A DNA stretch of 64,000 nucleotides from Acidiferrobacterales bacterium (GCA_947258385.1 CAMYII010000044.1:5386-69385); one strand, 5' to 3'. Positions 17,442 to 25,265 are shown, numbered from the stretch's first letter. Notes: generated by a model not told the origin, from the sequence alone. A program made the numbers and translations.

Positions 17442-17467
17442 AAAAAAAGGCCCTCATTACGAGGGCC
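17442..17467 (-). terminator. Intrinsic terminator of the small opposite-strand membrane protein gene
   Basis: GGCCCTC (17449-17455), loop ATTAC, GAGGGCC (17461-17467); read on the minus strand the stem is followed by seven T (17448-17442). It lies 41 bases past the stop at 17509. Confidence 0.8.
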
Positions 17468-17508
17468 CAGTCCACTAGCAGGGAAAGGCGAGGCGTACAG
17501 CCTGGGTG

Positions 17509-17670
17509 CTACAACGCGCTGCCCGTACAGATGCCGCTTCCTGCGACGCCGTGCACGTCCATTTGCAGCTCACCACCATAGGCCTTATAGGCGAAAAACG
17601 CCGCGACATAGAACGCCACAGCGACTATGATCGCAAACAGCGGTGATGCATGTGTCTGTCTCTTTTGCAT
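17509..17670 (-). CDS. 53-aa single-span membrane protein under a Pho box
   Basis: The frame MQKRQTHASPLFAII...SGICTGSAL ends with TAG at 17509. The ATG at 17670 has AAGGA eleven bases upstream; an ATG three codons earlier (17679) sits too close to that site. Basic residues precede one hydrophobic segment (about 12-30), then a short hydrophilic tail with one Cys, so N-in/C-out topology is likely. It has all the signs of a real gene: four Pho half-sites 56 bases upstream, a ribosome site and an intrinsic terminator. I know no family. Its place between two glycosyltransferase genes suggests a helper in lipid remodelling or Pho signalling. Confidence 0.7.
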   Translation of the reverse strand: MQKRQTHASPLFAIIVAVAFYVAAFFAYKAYGGELQMDVHGVAGSGICTGSAL

Positions 17671-17724
17671 AGGGCTCATCTTCCTTAGGGTTCGCGTGTA
17701 GCGTTGTCAGTACACCATACCGAA

Positions 17725-17764
17725 ATGAATCCGTTATGACCGCGACGTGACAATCTGGTGACGC
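17725..17764 (-). promoter_or_regulatory. Four-unit Pho box on the minus strand before the 53-aa gene
   Basis: Read on the minus strand the units are GCGTCAC, TTGTCAC, CGGTCAT and GATTCAT. On the plus strand the core TGAC/TGAA starts at 17726, 17737, 17748 and 17759, exactly 11 apart. The orientation points to the gene at 17670. Confidence 0.65.
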
Positions 17765-17824
17765 GCTGGAACAGGCTGGACGGATCCTGGCGGAGTGGCG
17801 CCCAAGCCAATACCGCTGCTTTCA

Positions 17825-18017
17825 TGGCTTATCTCGAAATGCCTTGCGCCCCCTGGTGCTGTGGAATAAACGCAGTGGTCGCAGAGCCGCAAAGAACGCT
17901 GAGAAAGCAAAAGCGCGTTATTTTAAAGTATTCTCTGCGTCCTCTGCGCCTTGGCGTTCTTTGCGTGGCTTCCAGGGCTTGGAGGCTTGCTGAGCAATTT
18001 GATGTTGAGACAAGCTT
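17825..18017 (+). repeat. MITE-like dispersed repeat, copy 1
   Basis: About 193 bases, the most diverged of three copies (others at 33,848 and 39,968). Shared core wording is CTCTGCGTCC, GCGCCTTGGCGT and TCCAGGGC. The right edge abuts the Pho box at 18018. No open frame inside. Confidence 0.75.
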
Positions 18018-18057
18018 TTATCATCGTCACGTCATAAAAGTGTCATGGTTTTGTCAC
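18018..18057 (+). promoter_or_regulatory. Four-unit Pho box starting a short transcript
   Basis: Units TTATCAT (18018), ACGTCAT (18029), GTGTCAT (18040) and TTGTCAC (18051) repeat every 11 bases. TAATAA at 18065-18070 is a suitable -10. The next coding gene is over 440 bases away, behind a strong terminator. Confidence 0.65.
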
Positions 18058-18075
18058 ATTGCCCTAATAACGTAC

Positions 18076-18354
18076 GCATCGGACGTCGCCAGGCCTGCTG
18101 CCCTCGTCAGGAGCGATGCAGGTGTGTCGCCGGCCCGGACAGACACAGGACATATCATTCGCCACGTTATGCAGCGAAAATAGGCTTCCATAACAAGACG
18201 AACCGGGAGGAATAAAGAAAAGCGCTTGGCTTAACAACAAAAAGGGTGAAAACGGTTGAGCGGGGCCCAATGGACGGGCGATACAGGGATGTTCGCTTAA
18301 CCCATAAACAATTTCCTTGAATCCGAGAGGCCGTGTGTGCGCCTCTCTTTTTTT
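18076..18354 (+). ncRNA. Candidate Pho-controlled small RNA or leader with mini-ORF
   Basis: The inferred start is about 18,076 from the Pho box and -10; the end is an intrinsic terminator at 18325-18354. A 25-codon frame (18116-18193, start MQVCRRPGQ) follows AGGAG, so the RNA may encode a leader peptide. A second purine-rich stretch GGGAGGAA at 18,208 has no clear start codon after it. Either it is a stand-alone small RNA, or an attenuator leader of the glycosyltransferase gene at 18515. No known RNA family is recognised. Confidence 0.4.
18325..18354 (+). terminator. Intrinsic terminator between Pho box and second glycosyltransferase
   Basis: GAGAGGC (18325-18331) pairs with GCCTCTC (18341-18347) and is followed by seven T. 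It would stop transcripts from the 18,0xx promoter before the gene at 18515 unless read through. Confidence 0.8.
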
Positions 18355-18378
18355 GGCTAGGACATTTTGGCTAGGACA
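18351..18378 (+). repeat. Perfect 14-base tandem duplication
   Basis: TTTTGGCTAGGACA occurs twice head to tail at 18351-18364 and 18365-18378, starting inside the terminator T-run. Confidence 0.8.
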
Positions 18379-18514
18379 ACTCCGTTGCGTTTGGTCTTGA
18401 ACATCGGCATTCCCATTAAGACTGCACACTTTACCCCCAACGTCATGCGGGGTCGCGCAAACGGCATGCACGCGGCCTCGCTTGCAGAATTTATGTGACT
18501 TCGGAGAAACGGAA

Positions 18515-19672
18515 ATGCGCATATTGATGATCTCCGATGTTTACTTCCCGCGCATCAACGGCGTATCGACCTCAATTCAGACCTTCTGGCGTGAGTTTGA
18601 AAACCAGGGGCATGAGCTCACGCTGATCGCGCCGCAGTATCCGGCGGCGCCTGAAGACAGCAACAATATCATGCGCATCCCCTCGCGCTATCTTTTTTTT
18701 GACCCTGAAGACCGCATGATGAAGCCGCGCGAGACCCTCAGCCACCTCGGCCGCCTGCGGCAGCACCGTTTCGATATTGTCCATATCCAAACGCCGTTCG
18801 TGGCCCACTATGCCGGCGTCCGCTTGGGGACGTGGCTGGGGCTGCCGCGGGTCGAGAGCTATCACACTTTCTTCGAAGAGTACCTCTATCACTACGCCCC
18901 ACTTATTCCTGAGTCCTGGGCACGATTCGCCGCACGCAAGTTCTCCAAATCCCAGTGCAACAATGTCGATGCAGTTGTCGTGCCGTCAACACCAATGCTG
19001 GAGGTGCTGCGGGGCTATGGGGTGAATTGCCCGGCGGCGGTCATCCCGACCGGGATCGAGCTTGAGCGGTTTCGTGGAGGCGACGGTCACCGTTTCCGCG
19101 CACGCCACCGGATCCCGGCACACCGACCAGTACTGCTGTACATCGGCCGCGTGGCCTTTGAAAAGAATATCGACTTTCTGCTGCGCGCGCTGGATACGCT
19201 CAGACAGGGCATCCCCGAGGCACTGCTCATTATCGCCGGCGAAGGTCCGGCCCAGGGCCACCTGCAACGTCTTACGGCCAAACTCGGACTGCAGGAAAAT
19301 GTCCTGTTCGTGGGATACCTCTCAAGGGAGGATCAATTGCTGGATTGTTACCGCGCCGCCGACGTCCTCGTATTTGCCTCCCGCACGGAGACCCAGGGCC
19401 TGGTATTGCTGGAGTCCATGGCGCTCGGCACGCCGGTGGTGTCCACCGCGGTGATGGGGACGCGGGATATCCTGAAGCCCGCGAAAGGCGCCATCATTGC
19501 CGAGGAGACGACCGAAGACTTCGCCGCCAAGGTGGCAAAGGTGCTGCAAGACAAGGCGCTGCGCAAACGGCTCAGCCAGGAAGGCCAGGAATACGTGAAA
19601 CAATGGTCGGCCGGCGCCCTGGCGAACAAAATGGTCGCATTCTATGAGCGCATTATCGCAGCGCACCGCTGA
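18515..19672 (+). CDS. GT4-family glycosyltransferase
   Basis: 385 residues from ATG 18515 with GGAG about nine bases upstream. The N-terminus MRILMISDVYFPRINGVSTSI and the C-terminal segment SRTETQGLVLLESMALGTPVVSTAVMG (region about 293-319, with the E-x7-E pattern) define a GT4 enzyme related to the alpha-mannosyl/glycolipid group. LLYIGRVAFEKNI marks the donor domain. It is longer than and only distantly similar to the Agt-like enzyme at 16410. Given the Pho boxes on both sides it may add a second sugar to a glycolipid. Donor and acceptor are not determinable here. Confidence 0.82.
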   Translation: MRILMISDVYFPRINGVSTSIQTFWREFENQGHELTLIAPQYPAAPEDSNNIMRIPSRYLFFDPEDRMMKPRETLSHLGRLRQHRFDIVHIQTPFVAHYAGVRLGTWLGLPRVESYHTFFEEYLYHYAPLIPESWARFAARKFSKSQCNNVDAVVVPSTPMLEVLRGYGVNCPAAVIPTGIELERFRGGDGHRFRARHRIPAHRPVLLYIGRVAFEKNIDFLLRALDTLRQGIPEALLIIAGEGPAQGHLQRLTAKLGLQENVLFVGYLSREDQLLDCYRAADVLVFASRTETQGLVLLESMALGTPVVSTAVMGTRDILKPAKGAIIAEETTEDFAAKVAKVLQDKALRKRLSQEGQEYVKQWSAGALANKMVAFYERIIAAHR

Positions 19673-19718
19673 AAACGCGCCGGATCGTCTGCAAGTACGC
19701 CTCCGGCTTGCCCCAGCG

Positions 19719-19758
19719 CCTTCATCAAGAATTCACGATTCTGTCATCGCATCTTCAT
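19719..19758 (+). promoter_or_regulatory. Four-unit Pho box before the PAP2 gene
   Basis: TTCAT, TTCAC, GTCAT and TTCAT begin at 19721, 19732, 19743 and 19754, exactly 11 apart; the third unit is a perfect CTGTCAT (19741-19747). The ATG of the PAP2 remnant is at 19805. Confidence 0.65.
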
Positions 19759-19804
19759 CTCTTTGGATCAGGCTTTGTGGTATGCGTACCAAAGGAGCAA
19801 TACC

Positions 19805-20222
19805 ATGGACCCGATAAGATCCGATGCCATCTTCCAACGCATCGACCAGTATGAGCTCTCACTCTGCCTGCTGTGCAATGCAACTGGTTGCCGTGGGCGC
19901 GCTCAATGTGGCGATTTATAAACGGCTGAAACAGACACTGGGGCGGCAGCGGCCCTATGCGCGGCACAAGGACATCCATCTTGGCGCGGCGCCGCTGGAC
20001 TGGTACAGCTTCCCCTCGGGCCACACCCTGCACGCCGCGGCCTTCAGCATCCTGCTCGTTTCATATTATCCCGAGCTTTCCTGGCTGGTGTTGCCTTTCG
20101 CTTTCCTTGTGGCCTTATCCAGGGTCGTGCTCGGACTGCACTACCCAAGCGACGTGCTGGCCGGTGCCGTGATCGGCGCCTCGACCGCATTCGCGAGCCT
20201 TGGCGTCTACTCGGCGGCATAG
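19805..20222 (+). pseudogene. PAP2-family membrane phosphatase with internal deletion and frameshift
   Basis: The ATG at 19805 follows AGGAG and opens MDPIRSDAIFQRIDQYELSL, a normal PAP2 N-terminus. At about 19,880 the sequence jumps to another frame that continues ALNVAIYKRLKQTLGRQRP, then FPSGHTLHAAA and SRVVLGLHYPSD to a TAG at 20220-20222. All three phosphatase motifs (K-x6-RP, PSGH, SR-x5-H-x3-D) are intact, but the first membrane segments and the frame are lost. An intact version would dephosphorylate lipid phosphates such as phosphatidic acid. Gene decay or an assembly gap would look the same. Confidence 0.8.
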
Positions 20223-20379
20223 CGTCGACCGGTCAGTCGCCGTATGAGCCTGGGGTAGAAATAAGCCCTGGAAGACGATCGCGAAGCAATAGCGCCCTTA
20301 AGCATAAGCGCCTTTTGTACCGTGATCTGACGATCATCAAATCCTGTCCGCCGCAACGCGGCGGACTAACTTGCTTGTC

Positions 20380-20613
20380 CTAGCCGATCGCCGGCACCGT
20401 CGTCTGCCTCGCTCTCTTGGTGTCGGCTTCCACTGGGGATCCGGAGAGTTGCTCCACCCTGGCCCGCAATCTCTGCAGCTCATCCATGCGTCGGATCAAC
20501 CCGTCATCGCCGTAAGTCGCCTCCAGTGCCGGCAATTCCGGCTTACTGTGCATGCGAAGTTTGTAACCAGCGCGGGCGACGTATTGTGCTAATCGACTCT
20601 GTGATTTGATCAT
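20380..20613 (-). CDS. 77-aa protein of unknown function under a Pho box
   Basis: The start is set at 20613 because GGAGG lies six bases before that ATG. The product begins MIKSQSRLAQYVARAGYKLR, is basic at the N-terminus and charged throughout, with a helical stretch DGLIRRMDELQRLRARVEQL (about 42-61) that could form a short coiled coil. No signal or membrane span. I recognise no family. A three-unit Pho box lies 47 bases upstream in the correct orientation, making it part of the phosphate-starvation island. Confidence 0.65.
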   Translation of the reverse strand: MIKSQSRLAQYVARAGYKLRMHSKPELPALEATYGDDGLIRRMDELQRLRARVEQLSGSPVEADTKRARQTTVPAIG

Positions 20614-20659
20614 ATGCTGCCTCCTGTCAAGTTGCGCGGGCACACTCTTGCATCGGAAC

Positions 20660-20688
20660 ATGACGTGGTAATGATAGCGGGATGACAG
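20660..20688 (-). promoter_or_regulatory. Three-unit Pho box on the minus strand before the 77-aa gene
   Basis: On the minus strand the units read CTGTCAT, CTATCAT and ACGTCAT with four-base spacers; cores start at plus positions 20683, 20672 and 20661. This is the closest match to the PhoB consensus in the window. Confidence 0.72.
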
Positions 20689-20693
20689 CTCTG

Positions 20694-20728
20694 TTAAGGA
20701 AGCCCTGACTTAATCAGAGTTTCCTTAA
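20694..20728. repeat. REP-like hairpin, copy A
   Basis: TTAAGGAAGCCCTGA and TCAGAGTTTCCTTAA pair around CTTAA with two mismatches. A near-identical hairpin occurs at 27461-27487, so this is a dispersed element. Confidence 0.7.
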
Positions 20729-20932
20729 ATTTTGCTTGGCGTCGCGGTTTAGCGCCATTGACCTCTGGCCTAACATTGTGCTGGTTCCACCGCCCATGTC
20801 GGGCCCAGAGAACGGATTTTCAGTATTTCCGCGAAAAAGATGCATATATATGGTACAGTACCGCGAGAACGCCATTTGCCGTCGCGGTGCCGGTCCGGCG
20901 CCCACACCCGATGGCAGAACACGGATTACATC

Positions 20933-21334
20933 ATGCAGGCCTTAAGTCACGAAGACCGCTGCGAACTTGCGCGGCGGATTGTCGCGCTACTGGACGATTG
21001 GGGCGCCAGGGCCGCCGACCAGGTGCGGCTGCTCGGCCTGCCGCCCGACACCCGCCCGCGGGCCATGAAGCGCTACCGCGAGGCCACGCCGCTTCCCGCG
21101 GACGCGCGCATCATGGAGCGCGTAGAACATCTGGCGGGCATCGCCGACGCCCTGCGCACCGCCAACCCCCGCAACGCCAAAGCAGGCGCCTTCTGGATGA
21201 ACCGTGCCAACCACCGCTTCGATAACCGCACGCCATTGGCCACGATGATCGAGGACGGTCTGGATGGGGTGATCGCCGTGCGCGCCCACCTGGATTGCGC
21301 ATTCGACTGGGACCTCAGCGGTTCGCAATGCTGA
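20933..21334 (+). CDS. Solitary DUF2384 (Xre/MbcA/ParS-type) protein
   Basis: 133 residues from ATG 20933. The C-terminal part (about 45-133), with REATPLPADARIMERVEHL, AGAFWMNRANHRFDNRTPL and DGLDGVIAVRAHLD, matches the toxin-binding domain of antitoxins that pair with RES-domain toxins. An N-terminal helical region could bind DNA. No RES or other toxin gene is next to it, so it may be an orphan or serve in regulation. Palindromes CATATATATG and GGTACAGTACC near 20,842-20,860 lie in its promoter region and are possible autoregulation sites. Confidence 0.7.
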   Translation: MQALSHEDRCELARRIVALLDDWGARAADQVRLLGLPPDTRPRAMKRYREATPLPADARIMERVEHLAGIADALRTANPRNAKAGAFWMNRANHRFDNRTPLATMIEDGLDGVIAVRAHLDCAFDWDLSGSQC

Positions 21335-21985
21335 AGCGGCGATCGGCCGCGGCCGTCGATCGTTAAGGCGGTAAGCGAATTCTCTGCCTGACCGTGCCGC
21401 GTCGATGGCACGGCTTCATATCGACCCGTGCGCCCCCTGGTAACATTGCCCAAGTTGCATCGCTGTTTAGGCCGGTCCCGCGAAAGCCTTGACACAATCA
21501 ATAACCCGCCACCGAAACGGTGCGTCTTGGGTTTCAGCTCGAGCCACTCGCGTGATACAAGCGTGACGTGGAAAATCGGCGCACGTTGAAAGCGCCTGTT
21601 CGGCCAAAACCGATCGCATCGCGATTTTCCCGGTAACGCTGCAAATACAAGCATGTACGCATGAAGGTTAACGACCAACCAACGGTCCTGACTTGGCGCC
21701 CGGCTTCTCGCCGATGGACGCCCGACGAGAAATGCAATCGGCGCGGCGTGACCCGCATTGAGGTCAGTGCCTTGGCGATTGGCACAATCGGTTGCCGGGC
21801 AGCAGAAAAATGCTAAAGTTGGGGTTCGGCCCCCGGCACGCGCTGCGCGACCCCACATCACGGGGCGCGCCAACGCTCGCTGGAAACGCACAAAACCAGG
21901 AAATAAATTATAAGCAAGGGTCGCGTCATTTTTTCGATAACAACGCCGGCCAAACGCAACCACAAATACAAGGTATTGTCTGTCA
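21335..21985. other. 650-base region without a convincing gene
   Basis: A hairpin CCGTGCC...GGCACGG at 21392-21413 may end the DUF2384 transcript. A 51-codon plus-strand frame from 21661 (MKVNDQPTVLTWRP) has no ribosome site. A long minus-strand frame across the region reads as shadow sequence. Decayed sequence is likely. Confidence 0.4.
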
Positions 21986-23461
21986 ATGGCATCGATTGAC
22001 AATCCGTTTCAGCAAAACCATCACGACGGGTCCGGCCGCGAGCCAGCACCAATCCGTGTCAGCTGGCTGCTGGAGAACGGCGAAAAGGTTACCGAGCGGT
22101 TCTGCACACCGCCGGTGCGCATCGGCCGGGACTACGCCTGTGAAATTTGCATAAAAGCTGGCCTGGTGAGCCGGCAGCACGCCGAGCTTTATCACGACGG
22201 CGCGCAATGGTGCGTCCGTGACCTTCGCAGCAGAAATGGCACCTGTCTCGACGGCATTCCGACGGACCAGTCCCCACTGCCGGGTAAATGCGCGCTGCAA
22301 CTGGGCCCCGACGGCCCCACACTCTGGCTGGAGCTTGAGGCCGCCACGGAACGCAGGCCCCTTGAATCCATGGCGGACGTCGCCGATCACTACTTCAGGG
22401 ACTCACAGGACAAGGATGTTGGCGCACACACCTTGATGATACGCCGCACGTTTCAGGCACTGCAAAAGAAACAATCCAAACGCTACCAGGGCGTCATTGC
22501 GGCGGTCGCAATTCTGCTGGTCGCAAGCATCGGCTTCGGAACTTACCAATATATTAAATTGCAGAAGGCCAGAGAGGTCGCTATCGACATCTTCTATCAC
22601 ATGAAGTCCGTGAGTCTGCAGGTGGCAAAGATTGAAGAAATGGTCAGGAAAACAGGCGATGCGACGCTGCTTTCCGAAATTTCCAACAAACGCCGCCAAG
22701 TCAGCGCGATGGAAGCCCAGTACGACAATTTTCTCGAGGAGCTTGGTATCCTCGGTAAAGAGATGAGCGAGGAGGACAGGATCATCCTACGGATCGCGCG
22801 GCTTTTTGGTGAGTGCGAGCTGAATATGCCGCGCGACTTCTCAAAGGAAGTGAAAAGATACATTGCGAAGTGGAAACGTTCGAATCGACTGCAAAGAGCG
22901 ATGCGAATTATCGAAAAGAACGGCCACACACGCGCGGTCTACGAGGCGATGATTGCCAACCATTTGCCGCCCCAGTTCCTCTACCTGGCACTGCAGGAAA
23001 GCGGTTTCAACCCGAAAGCGGTCGGGCCCAAGACACGGTTTGGCTTTGCCAAGGGGGTGTGGCAATTCATTCCCGCCACCGCACGTCATTACGGCCTGCG
23101 GACCGGTCCTCTGGTCGAGCTGCCGGTCTATGATCCCAAGGACGAAAGGTATAATTTTGAACTGGCCACGGAAGCAGCGGCTGATTTTATCAGGGACATT
23201 TATAACACCGATGCGCAGGCGTCCGGGCTGTTGGTGATGGCGTCCTATAACTGGGGGCCGACCAATATGAGGAAGCGAATCCGAAACATGCCGGAAAACC
23301 CGAGAGATCGAAACTTCTGGAAGCTGCTCAAACAGCACAAGATTCCCAAAGAAACCTACGATTATGTTTTCTATATTATTTCAGCAACTGTTATCGGTGA
23401 AAATCCACGCTTGTTCGGCTTCGATTTTGATAATCCCCTGCAAAATCTGGGTACTGAATAA
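21986..23461 (+). CDS. FHA domain - membrane segment - lytic transglycosylase fusion
   Basis: 491 residues. The N-terminal FHA domain (about 20-120) shows RIGRDYACEI, LVSRQHAEL and DLRSRNGTCLDG, the phosphothreonine-binding residues. A single membrane span (about 168-190, GVIAAVAILLVASIGFG) puts FHA in the cytoplasm and the rest in the periplasm. A helical region follows, then an SLT domain (about 325-460) with LALQESGFNPKAVG (catalytic Glu), GVWQFIPATARHYGL and ASYNWGP. The design suggests that a Ser/Thr-kinase signal read inside controls peptidoglycan cleavage outside. No kinase or phosphatase gene is adjacent. All core residues are present and the gene looks intact. Confidence 0.85.
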   Translation: MASIDNPFQQNHHDGSGREPAPIRVSWLLENGEKVTERFCTPPVRIGRDYACEICIKAGLVSRQHAELYHDGAQWCVRDLRSRNGTCLDGIPTDQSPLPGKCALQLGPDGPTLWLELEAATERRPLESMADVADHYFRDSQDKDVGAHTLMIRRTFQALQKKQSKRYQGVIAAVAILLVASIGFGTYQYIKLQKAREVAIDIFYHMKSVSLQVAKIEEMVRKTGDATLLSEISNKRRQVSAMEAQYDNFLEELGILGKEMSEEDRIILRIARLFGECELNMPRDFSKEVKRYIAKWKRSNRLQRAMRIIEKNGHTRAVYEAMIANHLPPQFLYLALQESGFNPKAVGPKTRFGFAKGVWQFIPATARHYGLRTGPLVELPVYDPKDERYNFELATEAAADFIRDIYNTDAQASGLLVMASYNWGPTNMRKRIRNMPENPRDRNFWKLLKQHKIPKETYDYVFYIISATVIGENPRLFGFDFDNPLQNLGTE

Positions 23462-23771
23462 AGACTGAGCAACGAGTCCATCCCCATTTGGCGCAGACTA
23501 TGAATGCGAGCTGTGGCGCCGCGCCGAACAGGGCCCTTGCTCCCGGATCGCCGGACGGATGCAGCGGCGATGACACCGCCTCATGTCCACCGTAACGCCG
23601 TCGCGACCGGCTGGGGCCACAATCGCTTAGGCGTTTTCTGCGACGTTAAGTAGGGGCAATAAGACAGCGACACCGAAACCGCCTTACAGAAACCACTGGA
23701 GACGGGCTGCGGGATCTTGGTAGTATGCGTTAAAACGGTGTCCCGGATCGTGACTCGACGGATGGTTAACC
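23462..23771. other. Intergenic region, nothing recognised
   Basis: About 310 bases before the permease gene. No hairpin with T-run, repeat or plausible small gene was seen; a promoter for 23772 is expected here. Confidence 0.35.
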
Positions 23772-24860
23772 ATGGCTGAAGAAACCAGGACAACATACGG
23801 CGCTCGCGTTGTCTTTGTTGTCGCTGGACTCGCGGTGATTGTTTGGGGCATGCACGCGGCGCAGTCCATATTGGTACTGTTACTGCTGGCGGCATTCTTT
23901 TCGGTCGTGGGCGCGCCATCGGTTTTTCGGCTGGAGCGCAACCGCGTGCCACCAGTGATTGCGGTGTTGGCGGTGGTGCTGGGCATGATGGGGCTAGGCG
24001 TGGCGATCGCCATGCTGGTCGGCACCTCTCTCAATGATTTTTACGGCGCACTGCCCACCTACCAGGAGCGCCTGCAGACGGAGATGGGCGCGCTGCTGGC
24101 CTGGCTCGAGGGCCTGGGCGTCAAGATATCCCGCAAGGCGGTAACCGAGCTGGTCGATCCGGGGGCGGCCATGCGCCTGGTTGCCGGCATGCTCTCCGGA
24201 CTGGGCACGGCGCTGACTAACGTCTTTCTGATCTTACTGATGGTAATCTTCATCCTGCTCGAGGCCTCGAGTTTCCCGCTCAAGCTGCGCACCGCCATCG
24301 GCAATCCCGAGGCCTCCTTCGCCGGTTTCAACAAATTCACCGAGGACCTCAAGCGTTACCTGGAAATCAAAACGCTGATCAGCGCTGCCACAGGCATTAT
24401 CGTCGCCGTTTGGTTGTCGATTCTTGGCGTCGATTTTGCACTGCTCTGGGGCCTGCTGGCCTTCCTGCTCAACTTCATACCCAACCTGGGTTCGATCATC
24501 GCCGCGGTGCCGGCGGTGCTGCTGGCCTTCATCCAGCTCGGTCTGGGCACGGCCTTGCTCTCGGCACTGGGTTATGTGGTGGTCAATGTCGCATTCGGAA
24601 ACTTCATCGAACCGCGACTCATGGGGCGCAAGGTGGGACTATCGACTTTGGTCGTGTTTCTGTCCCTGGTATTCTGGGGCACAGTGCTGGGTCCGGTCGG
24701 CATGCTGCTGTCGATCCCCATCACCATGACCCTGAAGCTCGCATTGGAAGGCAATGATGATACGCGCTGGATCGCGGTGCTGCTGGGCCCCGCCATCGCC
24801 GACCAGGCGTCCCGGTCGACCGACGCACCGCAGGAAGACACCGGCGGGTCCCCCAGCTAG
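23772..24860 (+). CDS. AI-2E family (PerM-like) membrane permease
   Basis: 362 residues with about eight hydrophobic segments. The family pattern is two N-terminal spans, a large loop (about 85-135, LPTYQERLQTEMGAL), then a group of spans with FLLNFIPNLGSIIAAVPAVLLA and FIEPRLMGRKVGLSTLVVFLSL, the most conserved parts. Members export small molecules or act as sodium/proton antiporters; AI-2 export is shown for very few. Flanked by unrelated genes, probably transcribed alone. Confidence 0.88.
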   Translation: MAEETRTTYGARVVFVVAGLAVIVWGMHAAQSILVLLLLAAFFSVVGAPSVFRLERNRVPPVIAVLAVVLGMMGLGVAIAMLVGTSLNDFYGALPTYQERLQTEMGALLAWLEGLGVKISRKAVTELVDPGAAMRLVAGMLSGLGTALTNVFLILLMVIFILLEASSFPLKLRTAIGNPEASFAGFNKFTEDLKRYLEIKTLISAATGIIVAVWLSILGVDFALLWGLLAFLLNFIPNLGSIIAAVPAVLLAFIQLGLGTALLSALGYVVVNVAFGNFIEPRLMGRKVGLSTLVVFLSLVFWGTVLGPVGMLLSIPITMTLKLALEGNDDTRWIAVLLGPAIADQASRSTDAPQEDTGGSPS

Positions 24861-24963
24861 TCCGGCCTGTGCCTAGCGTGACCACACATCGCCACCGAGG
24901 CGTCCAGCACGAGGGTTGTGCTCCGACAGGTCAACCCAGAGGTTGAAACGTTCAATTAAACAG

Positions 24964-25233
24964 ATGGCCCGCATTGTTTTTACATCCAACCTCAGGCGAC
25001 ACATCGACTGTCCGCCGATTGAGGTCGCTGGCCAAACGGTGGGGGATACCTTGCGCGAGGTGTTCTCGGGCAACCCGGCGCTGCGCGGCTATGTGCTCGA
25101 TGACCAGGGACGGCTGCGCCGGCACGTGCTCGTGTTCGTGGACAATGAACGAATCAAAGACCGGACCGGCTTGAGCGACCCTGTTGCCGAGAACAGTGAG
25201 GTCTTCGTCATGCAGGCCCTCTCCGGCGGTTGA
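24964..25233 (+). CDS. MoaD/ThiS-like beta-grasp protein ending in Gly-Gly
   Basis: 89 residues from ATG 24964. It has the ubiquitin-like MoaD/ThiS layout: a strand at the start (ARIVFTSNLRRHI), a helix (VGDTLREVFSGNP), and a C-terminus ending MQALSGG. The Gly-Gly tail is the site adenylated and thiocarboxylated in sulfur carriers. It lies 32 bases before a BNR-repeat gene, a pairing I recall from other genomes. No moaA, moaE or thi gene is near, so a role in molybdopterin or thiamin synthesis is not supported. Confidence 0.78.
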   Translation: MARIVFTSNLRRHIDCPPIEVAGQTVGDTLREVFSGNPALRGYVLDDQGRLRRHVLVFVDNERIKDRTGLSDPVAENSEVFVMQALSGG

Positions 25234-25265
25234 GCCGTTAAGACAAAACGGCGGAGGAGTGAACG

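Noticed and set aside
21661-21816. 51-codon frame MKVNDQPTVLTWRP
   Set aside because: No ribosome site, promoter or similarity; may be chance.
21073-22002. 309-codon minus-strand open frame over the DUF2384 gene and the gap after it
   Set aside because: Overlaps a recognisable gene, has no ribosome site, no family signature and low-quality residue composition.
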